A stretch of DNA of 64,000 nt from the NCBI RefSeq assembly GCF_023065955.2, contig NW_026623100.1, positions 16,655,001 through 16,719,000 on the forward strand. Reading direction: 5' to 3'. The DNA is from Ursus arctos (lineage: Eukaryota > Chordata > Mammalia > Carnivora > Ursidae). Every line of letters begins with the position of its first letter. The first letter of the stretch is position 1. A model generated the notes under the pieces. That model had not been told where the DNA came from and did no database searches. It saw nothing but the letters and a program-made list of their open reading frames with translations. The position numbers and the translations under genes were made by a program. This document shows, piece by piece, positions 44,640 through 55,500 of this stretch.

Positions 44640-45335
44640 GGCCGAGGCGCCAGTGTGGCCACCCAATCCTGCCACGAGATGGCGACAATCCAGCCGGAAA
44701 CGCTTGCCCGGGGGTGGCCCTGCCGGTTTCCAAGCGGGGAAGGGCTTCCTCCCTCAGACACAAAGAAGGGATCTTTCGAGCCAGGAAGAGGTATTTGGGG
44801 GGACTACGAGCTGGGACTAGGAGACTTTCACGACTAAGTCTTCCGGGAGAAGAAGTACGCAGCTTCCTTTTCACACCCCCCCCCTTGGACTTCTACTTCA
44901 CTGGGCTGAAACGCCTGGGGGGATGTTGTGCAAAAGCGCCCAAGAAATTCCAGGTTCGACCTCTCCCTCTGCCCAGAGGCGGTCCAGCTGCTTCCCCGGA
45001 CCGGCGACATTCCCGGGATTCCGGCAGGGGGAGCGGGTGCTTCCCGAGGCGGAGCGCAGCCAAGTCCGGTCGTGCGCCCGCCTTCCCCGGCCTCGACCCA
45101 GGCCCCGGCCCCGGCTGGACACTTGGTTCGGACCTGGGCTGGGTAGGGCGAACCCCGCCGGCCCCACCCCGGCAGACCCGGTGCCTTGGAGGCTCAAGAC
45201 CCCGGGCACCTAGAGGGCTCTGTTCCTAGGCTCTGGATTCAGGCAGCAGCCGCAGAGGCGCGGGCTCACTCCTCTCCCGCTGCACATTCTGCTTGGGAAA
45301 GGTCCGCAGGCCTTCCTGGGTTTGGGGCGGGGGTT
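44640..45335. promoter_or_regulatory. CpG island, candidate promoter
   Basis: I count roughly 48 CpGs in about 690 bp, with 22 in 45001-45180 alone. It is strongly GC-rich and is the only such block in the window. It has a GC box GGGGCGGGGG at 45324-45333 and a CTCF-like motif at 44669, and no TATA box. Overlapping frames on both strands (up to 198 codons from 44633) are due to few stops in GC-rich DNA. A moderate donor-like AATGTAAGG lies at 45367. Transcription direction and partner gene cannot be told; a first exon of a gene or lncRNA is possible. Confidence 0.7.
44669..44687 (+). promoter_or_regulatory. CTCF-like motif in the CpG island
   Basis: CTGCCACGAGATGGCGACA matches the core CCAC-AG(A/G)(T/G)GGC(G/A) of the CTCF consensus in the forward orientation. 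Confidence 0.45.
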
Positions 45336-45734
45336 CTCTTTGTTTTCTTTTCTTTTGTTTCATTTTGAATGTAAGGAACCGCCACACCTGCGTTTGTCTC
45401 AAGCTCGAGTAAACTTGCTTTGAAACGTCTCGCTATTAGGAAACACAGATTCGGATGTCCAGGTTCCAGAGAATGACGTTACAAGTGCGGTGTGTGGAGC
45501 CCTACTGGTTTGCAGAGCCTGGGCCTGGCCAGCCTGGCCTCCATCTACCAACCTTGGGCTTGACTGTCGCAGCCATGGTGAGACCACTGCTCCTCCAGCC
45601 CAGGACTTGGCCAGCACTGGCCAGCGTGGGAAGGAAGCCCAGAACAACAGGGTCGCTGATCCCTGCCTGGCCCCAGCCCACCACTTATCGGCTCACCCTT
45701 CTGGGGTTGGGGTGGAAGTAGGAGTAACAGTGAG
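45336..45734. other. Unassigned sequence right of the island
   Basis: No exon is identified. Overlapping frames of 60-88 codons on both strands have no domain. Confidence 0.4.
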
Positions 45735-45935
45735 CATTAATTGAGCAGGTGCCACACACAATTACCTCATTTAAACCTCACACACCATTATTATCTCCAT
45801 TTCATAGATGAGAAAACCAAGGCTTAGAGTTGCTGAGTAATCTGCCCAAAGCGGTACAACTCTTGAATAGTGGGGTTGGGATTTGAATCCAGATCTACAT
45901 TTCTCTGAAACACCAGGCTGTTAGCTCCTACAGCC
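45735..45935 (-). mobile_element. MIR, antisense
   Basis: AATTACCTCATTTAAACCTC, CATTTCATAGATGAGAAAAC, CAAGGCTTAGAGTTGCTGAG and TTGGGATTTGAATCCAGATC are the inverted MIR in order. Confidence 0.9.
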
Positions 45936-46084
45936 GCACTGGGAGACAGTGCATCAAGTATAAAGACCTACTTGGTGCTATGATTACACAACTGGGGTGG
46001 ACAACCAGGGACATTTTGGACTCTTTTTGCCTTTAAATGTGTGCTGTAGAACTGGGCTAGTCTAGCCTGCCTTCTTTCCTTCCT

Positions 46085-46168
46085 TACAAAAATGTTTACT
46101 GAGCGCATATTATATACTAGCGACTTTCCTAGGCACTGAGACATTGCAGTGAACAAGACAGACCACAC
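46085..46168 (-). mobile_element. L2 LINE 3' tail, antisense
   Basis: TTTACTGAGCGCATATTATA, TTTCCTAGGCACTGAGACAT and GTGAACAAGACAGACC are the inverted L2 terminus. Confidence 0.75.
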
Positions 46169-46215
46169 TTACTGTGTGACCTTGGGCAAGGTGCTTAATA
46201 TCCTAGTTACTAAGT
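46169..46215 (+). mobile_element. MIR core fragment
   Basis: TGTGTGACCTTGGGCAAGGT, then GCTTAATATCCTAG: the conserved MIR core only. Confidence 0.55.
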
Positions 46216-46309
46216 TCTTAGTTCCCAACCCACCTTCTGAATGCAGCTTTGAAAGGCTGCAGCTGGGACTCTGCAAACCCTTTCTCCTTTGCCACCGCTC
46301 CTGTTAAGT

Positions 46310-46639
46310 TTTGCCAATAGGGGCGCTAGAGGGGGACTGGAGGCAGGAGAAGGAAAGACACTCATTGTGGCTTGCTATCCCTGTCAACCTCACCACAGCG
46401 CTAGTGGTCGATTCTGGCCTCCAGTTTCCATCAGCACCCCCATGCAGTATCATCGTGTCCCCTCCTCTGCAGTCTGAGCCCAGCTTCTGAGCCCCTCTGC
46501 GCTCCCAGATTTTCATAGCCCTGCCTCTTTCCTTTGTTTCCCAGTCCTGGGGTGGTAGCTGCTTTCTCCATTCACTATCTCTGTGTTACTCTAATGTTCC
46601 CTTTTTTCCCCAGTCCTCCAATACCTATAACCAGGGGTA
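46310..46639 (+). mobile_element. Old interspersed repeat, left part
   Basis: GCCAATAGGGGCGCTAGAGG, CTGGGGTGGTAGCTGCTTTC and ATCTCTGTGTTACTCTAATG match an old widespread repeat whose name I cannot give with certainty. Its 3' part (AATAAATTCTCTCTGTTG) appears at 47240. Confidence 0.4.
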
Positions 46640-47197
46640 TGCTGGTAAATATTTAATGACCAGGTTTCCAGAAATACAAAAACAAAAAGAAACATGATTT
46701 GTAACATGTGATGATTTTTCATAATATAAATCATTTGCCATGGATAATTTTCAACTACCAACATGACATCACTGAAGTTAAGCTGGTATTGGTGAAGGAT
46801 AGAAGCAGAAAAATGTTCACCTTTAGCCCACAAGGCTGACCTATATATAGCCTGCAGAGCTCCGATAAGGATCAAATAGGTGCCGGCAGCTACATTCTTA
46901 AAGGGTCTCGTGACTGCCTCACCCACAGTGAATATCAAGCTGAGTGATAAGCACCAGAGAAATCTTGTGAAAGTAGTTTTACAAGTAGAAATTTGAAGAA
47001 GACATTTATGATCTAATACTCCCCGCATTATTCCCCCCACACCCTTAAGCACTAAGCATATAACCACGAGCTGCATACAACAAAAGTGCAGCTCCTTCTG
47101 CCCACGGGTCCTGTCCCTGTGCTATAATAAAACATCTTTTTGCACCAAAAACTTCTCAAGAATTCTTACTTGACCATTCGCTCCCAAACCCACATCA
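46640..47197 (+). mobile_element. Retrovirus-like solo LTR
   Basis: The right third has a typical R/U5 layout: AATAAA poly-A signal near 47127, then TTTTTGCACCAAAAACTTCT and CAAGAATTCTTACTTGACCA. Putative ends are TG (46640) and CA (47197), about 558 bp. No gag, pol or env sequence adjoins it, so it is solo. The 161-codon minus frame at 46591-47076 lies mainly inside it and is not supported as a gene. The target duplication is unclear. Confidence 0.55.
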
Positions 47198-47310
47198 GTA
47201 TGAGCAGTTCTAGTATACGAACACCTGCAACCAATTCCCTATAATAAATTCTCTCTGTTGAAGGACCTAGTTTGCTTTCTGTTTTTATGACTGGGTCCCA
47301 ACTTAAGCTT
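47198..47310 (+). mobile_element. Old interspersed repeat, right part
   Basis: CCTGCAACCAATTCCCTATA, AATAAATTCTCTCTGTTG, TTTCTGTTTTTATGACTGGG: likely 3' end of the repeat interrupted by the LTR. Confidence 0.4.
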
Positions 47311-48145
47311 CTGAGCATCAATTTTTTAAAAATAGAACTACTGCCATTTCTTTCATCTATCTCACAGAGTTGTTGGCATTATCTGAGACAATACAAATAA
47401 GACACTCTGAAAACTACTTTTGAGAATTTGGTACTATATAACACAGTTACTGGACATTTCTGCCAGAAGGATATAAAGCTGAGATGATGAAAGTCATCCA
47501 GTAAGCAGCCAAGTATTTTCATGACAGCTCAGAGAAGTGTCCCAGGTGCTTTAGAACCTAAGGTGACCTCAGACCAGGTGTGGAGCTCGGTGACTCAGAA
47601 AGCAGTGGTCATGGCAGTAACTGGGTTGTGATATTACAATGTGTGTGTGTGGATACTTTGTTTTTCGAGGACCCTGGGACTGAATATTGTACAAATCAAG
47701 AAAGTACACAAAACCAATGGGAAAACAACTGAAATTATCCAACAACACCACATATGTGGGGCAGCAAATGAGGTATACACGTTGTATTACTCAATTGTAG
47801 AAAGGAAAGAAAACTTCTTTATTTTTCCATAACTGATCTTATTTTCCCAGGAAGCACTCAACCCATGAATAGTGAGAAAAGGAAACAATCTTTTAACTTG
47901 TAAATCACCAGTGGCTCTATTTGTGCTATCTAAATAATCTCTTCTAAATGACCCAGAGTTTGCATAAATGCTCAGTTCTTCACTTGTTCTCTTGGAAAGA
48001 TGATGTTTCAGGTAAGTGGGAGGTTATCTGACCTCATGGCACCAGGAGAGAAGAAGACTTAGATCCCTGTGACCTCTGCTTCCTAGCCTGGCCCCTGGAC
48101 TGGCCTCATATATGGTCTTTTGTTTCTCACTGGCACTCGTACCTG
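47311..48145. other. Unassigned sequence
   Basis: CACAGAGTTGTTGGCATTAT CTGAGACAATAC at 47365 is a possible MIR 3' piece. Nothing else recognised. Confidence 0.4.
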
Positions 48146-48158
48146 AAGTCTGATTTTT

Positions 48159-48380
48159 TTCTTTTTTAAGATTTTATTTATTTATTTGAGAGAAAGAGAG
48201 TGAGTGAGCAAGTGAGAGAGTAGGAGCCAGGGGCTGGGGGTGGGAGGTAGGCAGAGAGAGAGGGAGAAGCAGACTCCCTGATGAGGGGGGAGCCTGAAGC
48301 AGGGCTCAATCCAATGACTCCAGAATAATGACCTAAGCCGGAGCCAGATGCTTAACCAACTGAGCCACCCAGGCAACCCT
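48159..48380 (-). mobile_element. CAN-SINE, antisense
   Basis: TTCTTTTTTAAGATTTTATT to the inverted head CTGAGCCACCCAGGCAACCC. Target duplication AGTCTGATTTTT on both sides (48147, 48383). Confidence 0.95.
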
Positions 48381-49589
48381 GGAGTCTGATTTTTAAAAGC
48401 ACTACATGCTGAGACATCTTCATCCTGACTTGAGACTGGTTATTCCATCAGGCCTCTGCCTCTTCGTGTCACCTTGCTAAGGTGCTTGGGAACTCCTAGA
48501 TACTATGTATGCCATATGCAAGCCATAGGGAGCCAAGTATGCTGCCCCTGCTCTCCTGCCTTCTCTGAGACCACACTGTCACTCCCCCCCATCAGATGCA
48601 GAGAAGTTGCTGTGCTCCAAGAGGTCTGTGGCTTCCCTGTATCATGCCTAAGGAATGGAGTAATCGAATCCTATTGACTTGGACACCTCAGTGCCTAAGC
48701 AGCTGTCTCTACAGTCTCCTCACCTTGAGGCTCAGCTGGGAAGGAGAGCTGAGATTCCCGGTATTGGCATCTGACCATCTCTATCTTCCTCTGGATCTAC
48801 TGTCTCTCCTTTCCCACACTTTCACCTCTTCAGAATGAGCCATCCTTATCATAGCCTCCTACCCGAGCTATTATCCACAGCCAATAGTAATGTGCCCTGG
48901 GGGCACCACGCTTCATGGCTAAATGGCTGAAGGAGTATCTGTCTTCTCTACACTATGGAAGAAACTGGTTGATATGGGGACCTCATAAAGCTAGGAACTG
49001 TGGGTTATAAAGTGGGTTATAACTGTGGGTTATATTTTATAAATATAAAATATTCTCAAAATATTTCCATAATTATATATGTGTACTTCAATACAATAAT
49101 AATAATAAAAAGAATACAATAACATTCTGACCAATGCTCTACCAATATAATAAAGTTTATTTTTATAGTTAAAAATCCCTGGTTCCTCTGCTTCCTTAAG
49201 TCATGTATGCTTATTGTAAAACAAATAAACAAAACAACCCAAAAATATATTTCTAAATGTTCGGTGAAGGGAGGAAAGCTCCTCAGTTCTGGTTTGGCCA
49301 AGGGCCACTGTTCATGGAACAGCACAGCTTATAATGAGATTCTCCCCTCAGAAAGTGCCAGAGTCTGTTCAGGGGCTAACTGAGCATTATTCCTTTTAAG
49401 CCACTGGGACTCTTCTCTCTTTCTTTTGAGAGTCAGGGTTCAGCAAGGATATTTTTGCTTGAGTTTGGGAATTACGAGCTAAAAAAAAAAAGAATGTGGC
49501 CTGGGGCCCAGGCTGGAAGGTGGGTTATGTATGAGGCCTAGAGGAATCATGGATGCAAAGTGCATACAAAATGTGTGTTTCTGGCTGTT
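48381..49589. other. Unassigned sequence
   Basis: About 1.2 kb without a recognised transposon. Three imperfect GTGGGTTATA units occur at 48999-49036. AT-rich with (AAT)n near 49096. Confidence 0.4.
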
Positions 49590-49720
49590 TTGCTTATTCA
49601 TTCATTCATTCATTCATTCATTCATTCCACAAATAGTGAGCATCTCCTATGCCAGACCCTACACTTCTTCCTATACCAAGATGAAAGAGAAGTAGTCAGT
49701 GGCCTCAAGAAAGACCTCAA
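49590..49720 (-). mobile_element. L2 3' tail, antisense, with (ATTC)n expansion
   Basis: About eight ATTC units (49595-49627) then CCACAAATAGTGAGCATCTC and CTATGCCAGACCCTACACTT. The tetranucleotide run grew from the L2 terminal AATGAATGAA. Confidence 0.7.
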
Positions 49721-49779
49721 AACACATTTCAGTACATCAGTGGGAGCCCAAGGTGGCTGGGGGAAGGGGTGGGTCTCAC

Positions 49780-51200
49780 CGCATTGATTCCAACTTCTAT
49801 TGTTTGACAACAGCAAATGCTGACAGGATTGTGGAGCCACAGGAATTCTCATTCATAGCTGGTGAGAATACAAAATTGTACTGTCACTTTGGAAGACAGT
49901 TTGGCAGGGTTTTTTGTTTTTGTTTGTTTGTTTTACAAAACTAAACACACTCTCGGGGGGCACCTGGGTGGCTCAGTCATTAAGCATCTGCCTTCAGCTC
50001 AGGGTGTGATCCCAGGGTTCTGGGATCGAGTCCTGCATCAGGCTCTTCTGCTGGGATCCTGCTTCTTCCTCTCCCACTCCCCCTGCTTGTGTTCCCTCTC
50101 TCGCTGGCTGTCTCTCTCTCTGTCAAATGAATAAATAAAATCTTAAAAAAAAAATAAACAAATAAACACACTCTCACTATTTGATCCAGTAATCACACTC
50201 CTTGATATTTACCCAAATGAGCTGAAAACTTATGTTTATGCAAAAATCTACACACAGCTGTTGCAGAAGCATTCTTGAAAGCAACCAAGATGTCCTTCAG
50301 TATGGGAGTGGATAAATAAACTGTAGTACGTCAATACGATGGAATATTATCCAGCAATGAAAAGAAATGAGCTGCCGACATTTCTCCAAGGAAGATATGC
50401 AAATGGACAAGTACATGAAAAGATGCTCAACGTCACTAATTATTAAGGAAATGCAAATCAAAACCATGAGGAGAGATCACCTCATACCCATTAGGATGCT
50501 TACTATTAAGAGAAAAGCTCAGAGAAAATAACAAGTGTCAATAAGGATGTGGAGAAATTGGAACCCTTGTGCACTTTTGGCAGGAAGGTAAAATAGTGCT
50601 GTGGAAGGCAATATGGGAGTTCCTCAAGAAATTAAAAATAGAACGACTGTATGATCCGGTAGTTAGACTTCTGGGTATATACCCAAAAGAACTGAAAGCA
50701 GGGTCTCAAGGCGATACTTTACACCCATGTTCATCACAGCATTATTTACAATAGCAAAACGGTGGAAGCAGCCCGAGTGTCTACTGATGGATGAATGGGT
50801 AAACAAAATGGTGTATGTACATATAATGGAATATTATCCAGCCTTAAAAATGAAGAAAATTCTGACACATGCTACACCATGGACGAACTTCAAGGACGTT
50901 ATATCAAGTGAAATAAGTCAGTCACAAAAAGACAAACACTATAGGATTCCACTTACATGAGGTACCCAGAGGGGTCAGATTCATAGAGTCAGAAAGTACA
51001 ACTGTGGTTGCCAGGAACTGGGGGGAGGGGAGAATGAGAAGATCGTGTTTAACCCGTACAGAGTTTCAGTTTCCCAAGATAAAAAGAGCTCTGGAGATTG
51101 GTTGCACACCATTGTGAATGTATTTAACACTACTGAACTGTACACCGAAAAATGGTTAAAATAGTACATTTGTTTGTATACAATTTTTAAAAATTCAGTG
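49780..51200 (+). mobile_element. L1M 3' region, sense, split by a SINE
   Basis: ACAGCAAATGCTGACAGGAT, GTCACTTTGGAAGACAGTTT, then after the SINE GTGTTTATGCA-like text, GGAATATTATCCAGCAATGA; a repeated ORF2 segment starts near 50373 (GACATTTCTCCAAGGAAGAT). The plus frame at 50569-50754 reads [20 protein letters not shown]. The 3' UTR ends near CAATTTTTAAAAATTC. The order (C-terminal, then an earlier segment) shows two L1 copies or a rearrangement. Confidence 0.85.
49955..50162 (+). mobile_element. CAN-SINE, sense, inside L1
   Basis: GGGGGGCACCTGGGTGGCTC, CCACTCCCCCTGCTTGTGTT and an AATAAAATCTTAAAAAAAAA tail. Target duplication TAAACACACTCTC (49942-49954 and 50163-50175). Confidence 0.97.
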
Positions 51201-52085
51201 GCAACTGTCAAGGTGGTAGATGCATTAGTAGTCATACTAGGTACCAAAAGCCTCTGGGCTTTGTTCAAGAAATGAAAAAAAGAAACTGGGATCGAGCTGA
51301 CTGAAAGGTGATGCATGAACCATGCCATTTGCTATTTAGGTTTTTTTACACCCACAGACCATTTTCGCTGGCCTCTGGATTTGCCTAGGGTGACAAGAAT
51401 AGGATCATCTGTATTAAAATTGCCAACGCTAAAGGAGAAAGCCTTTAGAAAGAACTAAAATAAGGAACCTGACATATGCCACGTAACAAGAAAGGACTTG
51501 CACAGAGGTGCTGAAAGTCCAGAGGGCCACAAGCCCCAAGGAAAAATGGACTCTCAAATCTATAATTGGGAAGTATATCCACGGCAAGAGAAAGTAGCAA
51601 GAATATCCTTCCTGGGTAGGAGGAAGGAATGAGCCAGCTCTAGGACACTTTCCCAGGACCCACCCGTTCCTCTGTATTGTTTTCGAACAACTTCTGAGTG
51701 AGACACAATGCTCAGCTGAGCTAAAATATAACCACCACCAGCACCACCAGCGACAACAAACAGACGTATATACTCGAGAACCAGAGGGGGAAATGATGAA
51801 AATAGAAGGAATGGCTATAAAATATTATAACTCCTTTTCTCTCTATAAAGAAATCAGAATGTTATGTACCCAAATGAACATGGTCCTTTTTTAAAGAAGT
51901 CAATCTGACCTTCTGGGATGCATTTGCCACTCACTCCAAAGATTCTACTCCCGTGTCCAACTTTCTCGGACACTCTAACACTGGCATTTGCTTCTGACTA
52001 CTTTCAACGGTGGCAAACCGTCTCTTGGAGGTCAGCTTGAGTTTTATAACCGTGCTGTTCACGTGCTCCATCAACTTGCTAAGCT
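51201..52085. other. Unassigned sequence
   Basis: No repeat or exon recognised. Confidence 0.4.
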
Positions 52086-52105
52086 GAACTACATTTCCCA
52101 GAATG
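52086..52105 (+). promoter_or_regulatory. ZNF143/GFY-like motif
   Basis: AACTACATTTCCCAGAATGG closely matches the ACTACAATTCCCAGAATGC promoter motif associated with ZNF143 and THAP11. Copies are also carried by some old transposons, so function is uncertain. Confidence 0.4.
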
Positions 52106-53329
52106 GCTTTCCATGCACACTGCTGGTGTGGGGTTGGTCATGAGAGAATTTGCAGGTTGGTATAGGGTATCCAGTGTCACTGTAGCTCGCACACATTGTT
52201 GTTGATCCCGGGACTCGCCTTATGGGTCTGGTGCAGTATCAGGGTTCGAAGGAGCTGCTGCAGCATTGCGGGCCCCAGCCCTCAGACTCTGGGGTCAGAT
52301 ACCAGACACGGGTACAGCTGTGCAGCAAAGCTTTTCTGCAGGTCATGTGTGTTGTCAGTGATGGCGGCAGTGAGAGACCCATGCGGGGTTCAGTTTGTCC
52401 TCGCTCTGCCAGACTTCACGTCAGATTTTCTTCCTGACTGCTGACCCTGTTGGTCTAAAGAGACCTCAGGCCCATCCCAGATGCACGGACAACAGGCATC
52501 TTTTGCAGCTCTCCCAACTGTGGAAAGTCTGATCCATAAAACAAATCCCTCAATCCATATCACTTATAGTGGCTCTGCTTTTCTGATTGAACATGCTGTT
52601 ACGATTACATACAAAAGTCATTTGGAGGCAAGTCTGAAAAATAAGGTGGGTGAGCAAGCTGAGTAAATATGTTTGGGGCCAAAAATACAGGGTTATAATA
52701 AAGAACAAATCTATTTCTTATATAGTTCATAAGATAAATCTAAAGCCCTTCCCAAAGAAGAGTTCTACAACTATTTTGAATAAGGATTATTTGGAAGGAT
52801 GATATTCATTTGGACACTCTCTGCAATGTTTGTGTACATGATCTCCTTTTTTATTTGCTTAAAGTCACTCTCGCTTATATTCTGATTTACAGAAGGCTGA
52901 TGTGACCCACAGTAAATGACAGCACACAGTGAAACAGAGAATGCAATCAAGGAACAGACTATGTAGTATCGGCTCAGAACACTGTAGAATCTTAGGGAAA
53001 CGGGGAGTCTGGACGAGCCAGGGAAAGCTTCAGAGAGCAGGTGAGGTGTGACTGAAACAGGAATGGAATTTTAGGCAGGGGATCAACACAAGCCGAAGTC
53101 CAGAGGTGATGTGGCACAGGGAGATAAACCAACTGACTTTCTTGAATGAGTGTGAATTTGGGGAGTAAAACTTATCCACCTCCCTCTCACTGACAGAATC
53201 AAAATCAAACTTTTGCCTGAGAGGTGATCTCTTCTATGTCTGGGTCCTGCTTATTCTTTAATCTCATTTTCCCTTCCCCATCCCTAAGCCTGCCTCATAT
53301 ATATTAAAGAACTTGAAGTGCTCTGACAT
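52106..53329. other. Unassigned sequence
   Basis: Overlapping frames of 71-82 codons at 52196-52444 have no domain. The 52100-52450 segment is moderately CpG-containing and may be an old LTR or DNA transposon I cannot name. Confidence 0.4.
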
Positions 53330-54660
53330 TCACTTGTTCATTCAATAAATACAAATCCCCACTATGTGCCAGGCACTGGCTAGAAGGTGAGGGTACAGGT
53401 CCTGCCTTCATAAAGCTTATGATGTGGGCGCCTGGGTGGCCCTGTCAGTTAAGCATCTGCCTTCAGCACAGGTCATGATCCAGAGGTCCTGGGATTGAGT
53501 CCCAGTCCCACGTGGGGCTCCCTGCTCAGCGGGGAGCCTGCTTCTCCCTCTCTCTCTCTGCCCCTCCCCCCATGCTCTCTCTCCCTCTCATAAATAAATA
53601 AAATCTTTAAAAAAAAAAAAGAAGCTTATGCTCTAATGAGAGGGACAGATAAGTAAACAGGCAATCATAATGCAGCATGATAGTTTGATGGGAGCAGTTA
53701 GGGGGCTCAGGTAAAGGAAGGTTTCCACAGAAGAGACTTTAAAGTTGAGATCTGAATGATGAGTAAGAGTCAACCATGTTGAGAAGGGGGCAGGGAGGCC
53801 AGAAGAAGAGTGATGGGCAGAGAGAACAGCCCACACAAGGGCACGAAGACTCAGAGAGCCTGTGAGATCACTGAGGGATCTCCTGTGGTTGGAGGCTGAG
53901 GCCTAAGGGCAGATCACAAAGGGTCTCGTGAACCATATTAAGAAGTCTAGGCTTTAACCCCAGAAGAATGGGGACATGGGAAGCACCTGCAACCAATTTT
54001 TGTTTTAGAAGGATCATTATGGCTATAAAGTAGAAAGAAGACTGGGTTGGTGGGGAGAAGGAGGGCCAACATGAGAAGCAGATGACCGATTAGGTCAGTG
54101 GGGGAGAAAGGATGTGGCCTAAATCAGCCCAGAGGCTGGGAAAATGGAAGGAAACAAATGATTTCAAGAGATATTTAGGAAATTGAATGGACAGGGCTGG
54201 GGACTTTGCTGATGGGGGGATAGTGAATGTAGGAAGCAAAAGGGAGGAGTTAGGGACATGGCCAGGCTTCTTGTCTCACAGCTGAGTGGTACCATTCCTC
54301 AAGAGAGAGAACACAGGAGGAGGAGGTTTGGGAGGAGGGGATGATAATGACCCTGGGTTTGGACATGTGAGTCTGAGGCACTTGTAGTTCATGCAAGTAG
54401 TAGGCAGGGAGCTAAGTGGGTCTGGAGCTCAGAGGACTGGTGATAGCTGGATACCTCCACATAAAGATGACAAGTGGAATGCCTGAGATTGGGAGTGGTG
54501 AAATGAAAACATGGAAGGAGCAGAGACAAACCTGAGGAACAGCATATTTTGGAGAGAAGCAGGAGAGGATCCAGCATGGAAGACTATGAAGATGTGACTG
54601 GAGCAGTAGGAAACCCAGCAGGGGGGACTCATCCACATACAAAGAAGAAAGTAGTAAAAA
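53330..54660 (-). mobile_element. Long antisense L2 LINE, split by a SINE
   Basis: It starts TTCATTCAATAAATACAAAT, CACTATGTGCCAGGCACTGG, then (after the SINE) GCTCTAATGAGAGGGACAGA, AAGGAAGGTTTCCACAGAAG, TTTTAGAAGGATCATTATGG and GACATGTGAGTCTGAGGCAC. It is inverted L2 from the 3' tail well into ORF2, about 1.1 kb of L2 without the SINE. The minus frame at 54429-54758 is an L2 relic. Confidence 0.8.
53425..53621 (+). mobile_element. CAN-SINE, sense, inside L2
   Basis: GGGCGCCTGGGTGGCCCTGT to AAATAAAATCTTTAAAAAAA. Target duplication AAGCTTATG (53413-53421 and 53622-53630), L2 sequence. Confidence 0.96.
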
Positions 54661-55374
54661 AGTACTGAGTCCTTATCAGGAACCAACTCTTCCAAGAAGC
54701 TGAGAGAAGCAAGGGTGGTAGTGATTAGGATTCTTTGGCTGCAGGGAACAGAAAACAACTTGTGTTAGCTGAAGAAAAAGGAGAGGACAGATTATAAGAG
54801 AACAGGAGTGTCACAAGGACTCAAGAGCAGGAAGGTCTGCAGGCAAGAACTTAAAGCTTCTAGCACCTTTGCAGCTTTTCTCTGCATATCTGCTGTCTTC
54901 GCTTTTCGCAGATATCCTTCCTTGGCTCATGAGGCTACAGAGGAACTGGAAGATGGTCACCGTATGGTTTTGAGGGAATTGCTTGTCTAGTTAAAAGACT
55001 TGCCCAGACTAAACTAGAATTTCAATTCCCGAGAGAGAATAGGGAAGAGGGGAGAGAGAAAAAAGGAAGGAAGGAGAGAGGCAGGGAAGAGGAGAAAGTA
55101 GGAGGTGGGGAAGGAGATACAGAGAGGGAGAGGAAAGGAAAGACAGAAAGAAAGAGAGAATCCAATTTTCCTAGATTAGATTCAGGTGGCCATCCCTGGT
55201 CCAGTCATCTGCAGCCAGAAGGAAGGATCTCAAAGTATAAACTAGGCTCTAGGGGTCCATCCTGATTAGAAAAGAGGGCGGTTAAAGGAGATATTATAAG
55301 ACAGGCAAAAAATCAAAATAAGGTTTCTATTATAAGAACTAAAAAATACCCCGGGATTTTGAAGCTAAAATGTG
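54661..55374. other. Unassigned sequence with a purine-rich block
   Basis: 55020-55170 is a G/A-rich stretch (GGAAGAGGGGAGAGAGAAAA, GGAAGGAAGGAGAGAGGCAG). No exon recognised. Confidence 0.5.
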
Positions 55375-55500
55375 CTTGTTGACCTTGGCAAGAGCAGTTT
55401 CTGTGGAATGACTTCAAGTTTGCAGTGGGTTGAGGGGTGGATGGAAGAAAAGTGAAGTCAGTGCATAGAGGTGACTCTTTCAAGGCCACAGTGAAGGGTC
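55375..55500 (-). mobile_element. Antisense L2, detached upstream piece
   Basis: TTGTTGACCTTGGCAAGAGC, AGTTTCTGTGGAATGACTTC and GTGACTCTTTCAAGGCCACA are inverted L2 ORF2 sequence further upstream than the end of the copy at 54660, probably the same insertion. Confidence 0.6.

Noticed and set aside
44633..45229. 198-codon plus-strand frame over the CpG island
   Set aside because: Overlapping long frames occur on both strands, as expected from GC-rich DNA with few stops. No domain, and no clear splice context.
46313..46332. CTCF-like GCCAATAGGGGCGCTAGAGG
   Set aside because: One G short of the CTCF core, and the segment belongs to an old repeat that carries this text.
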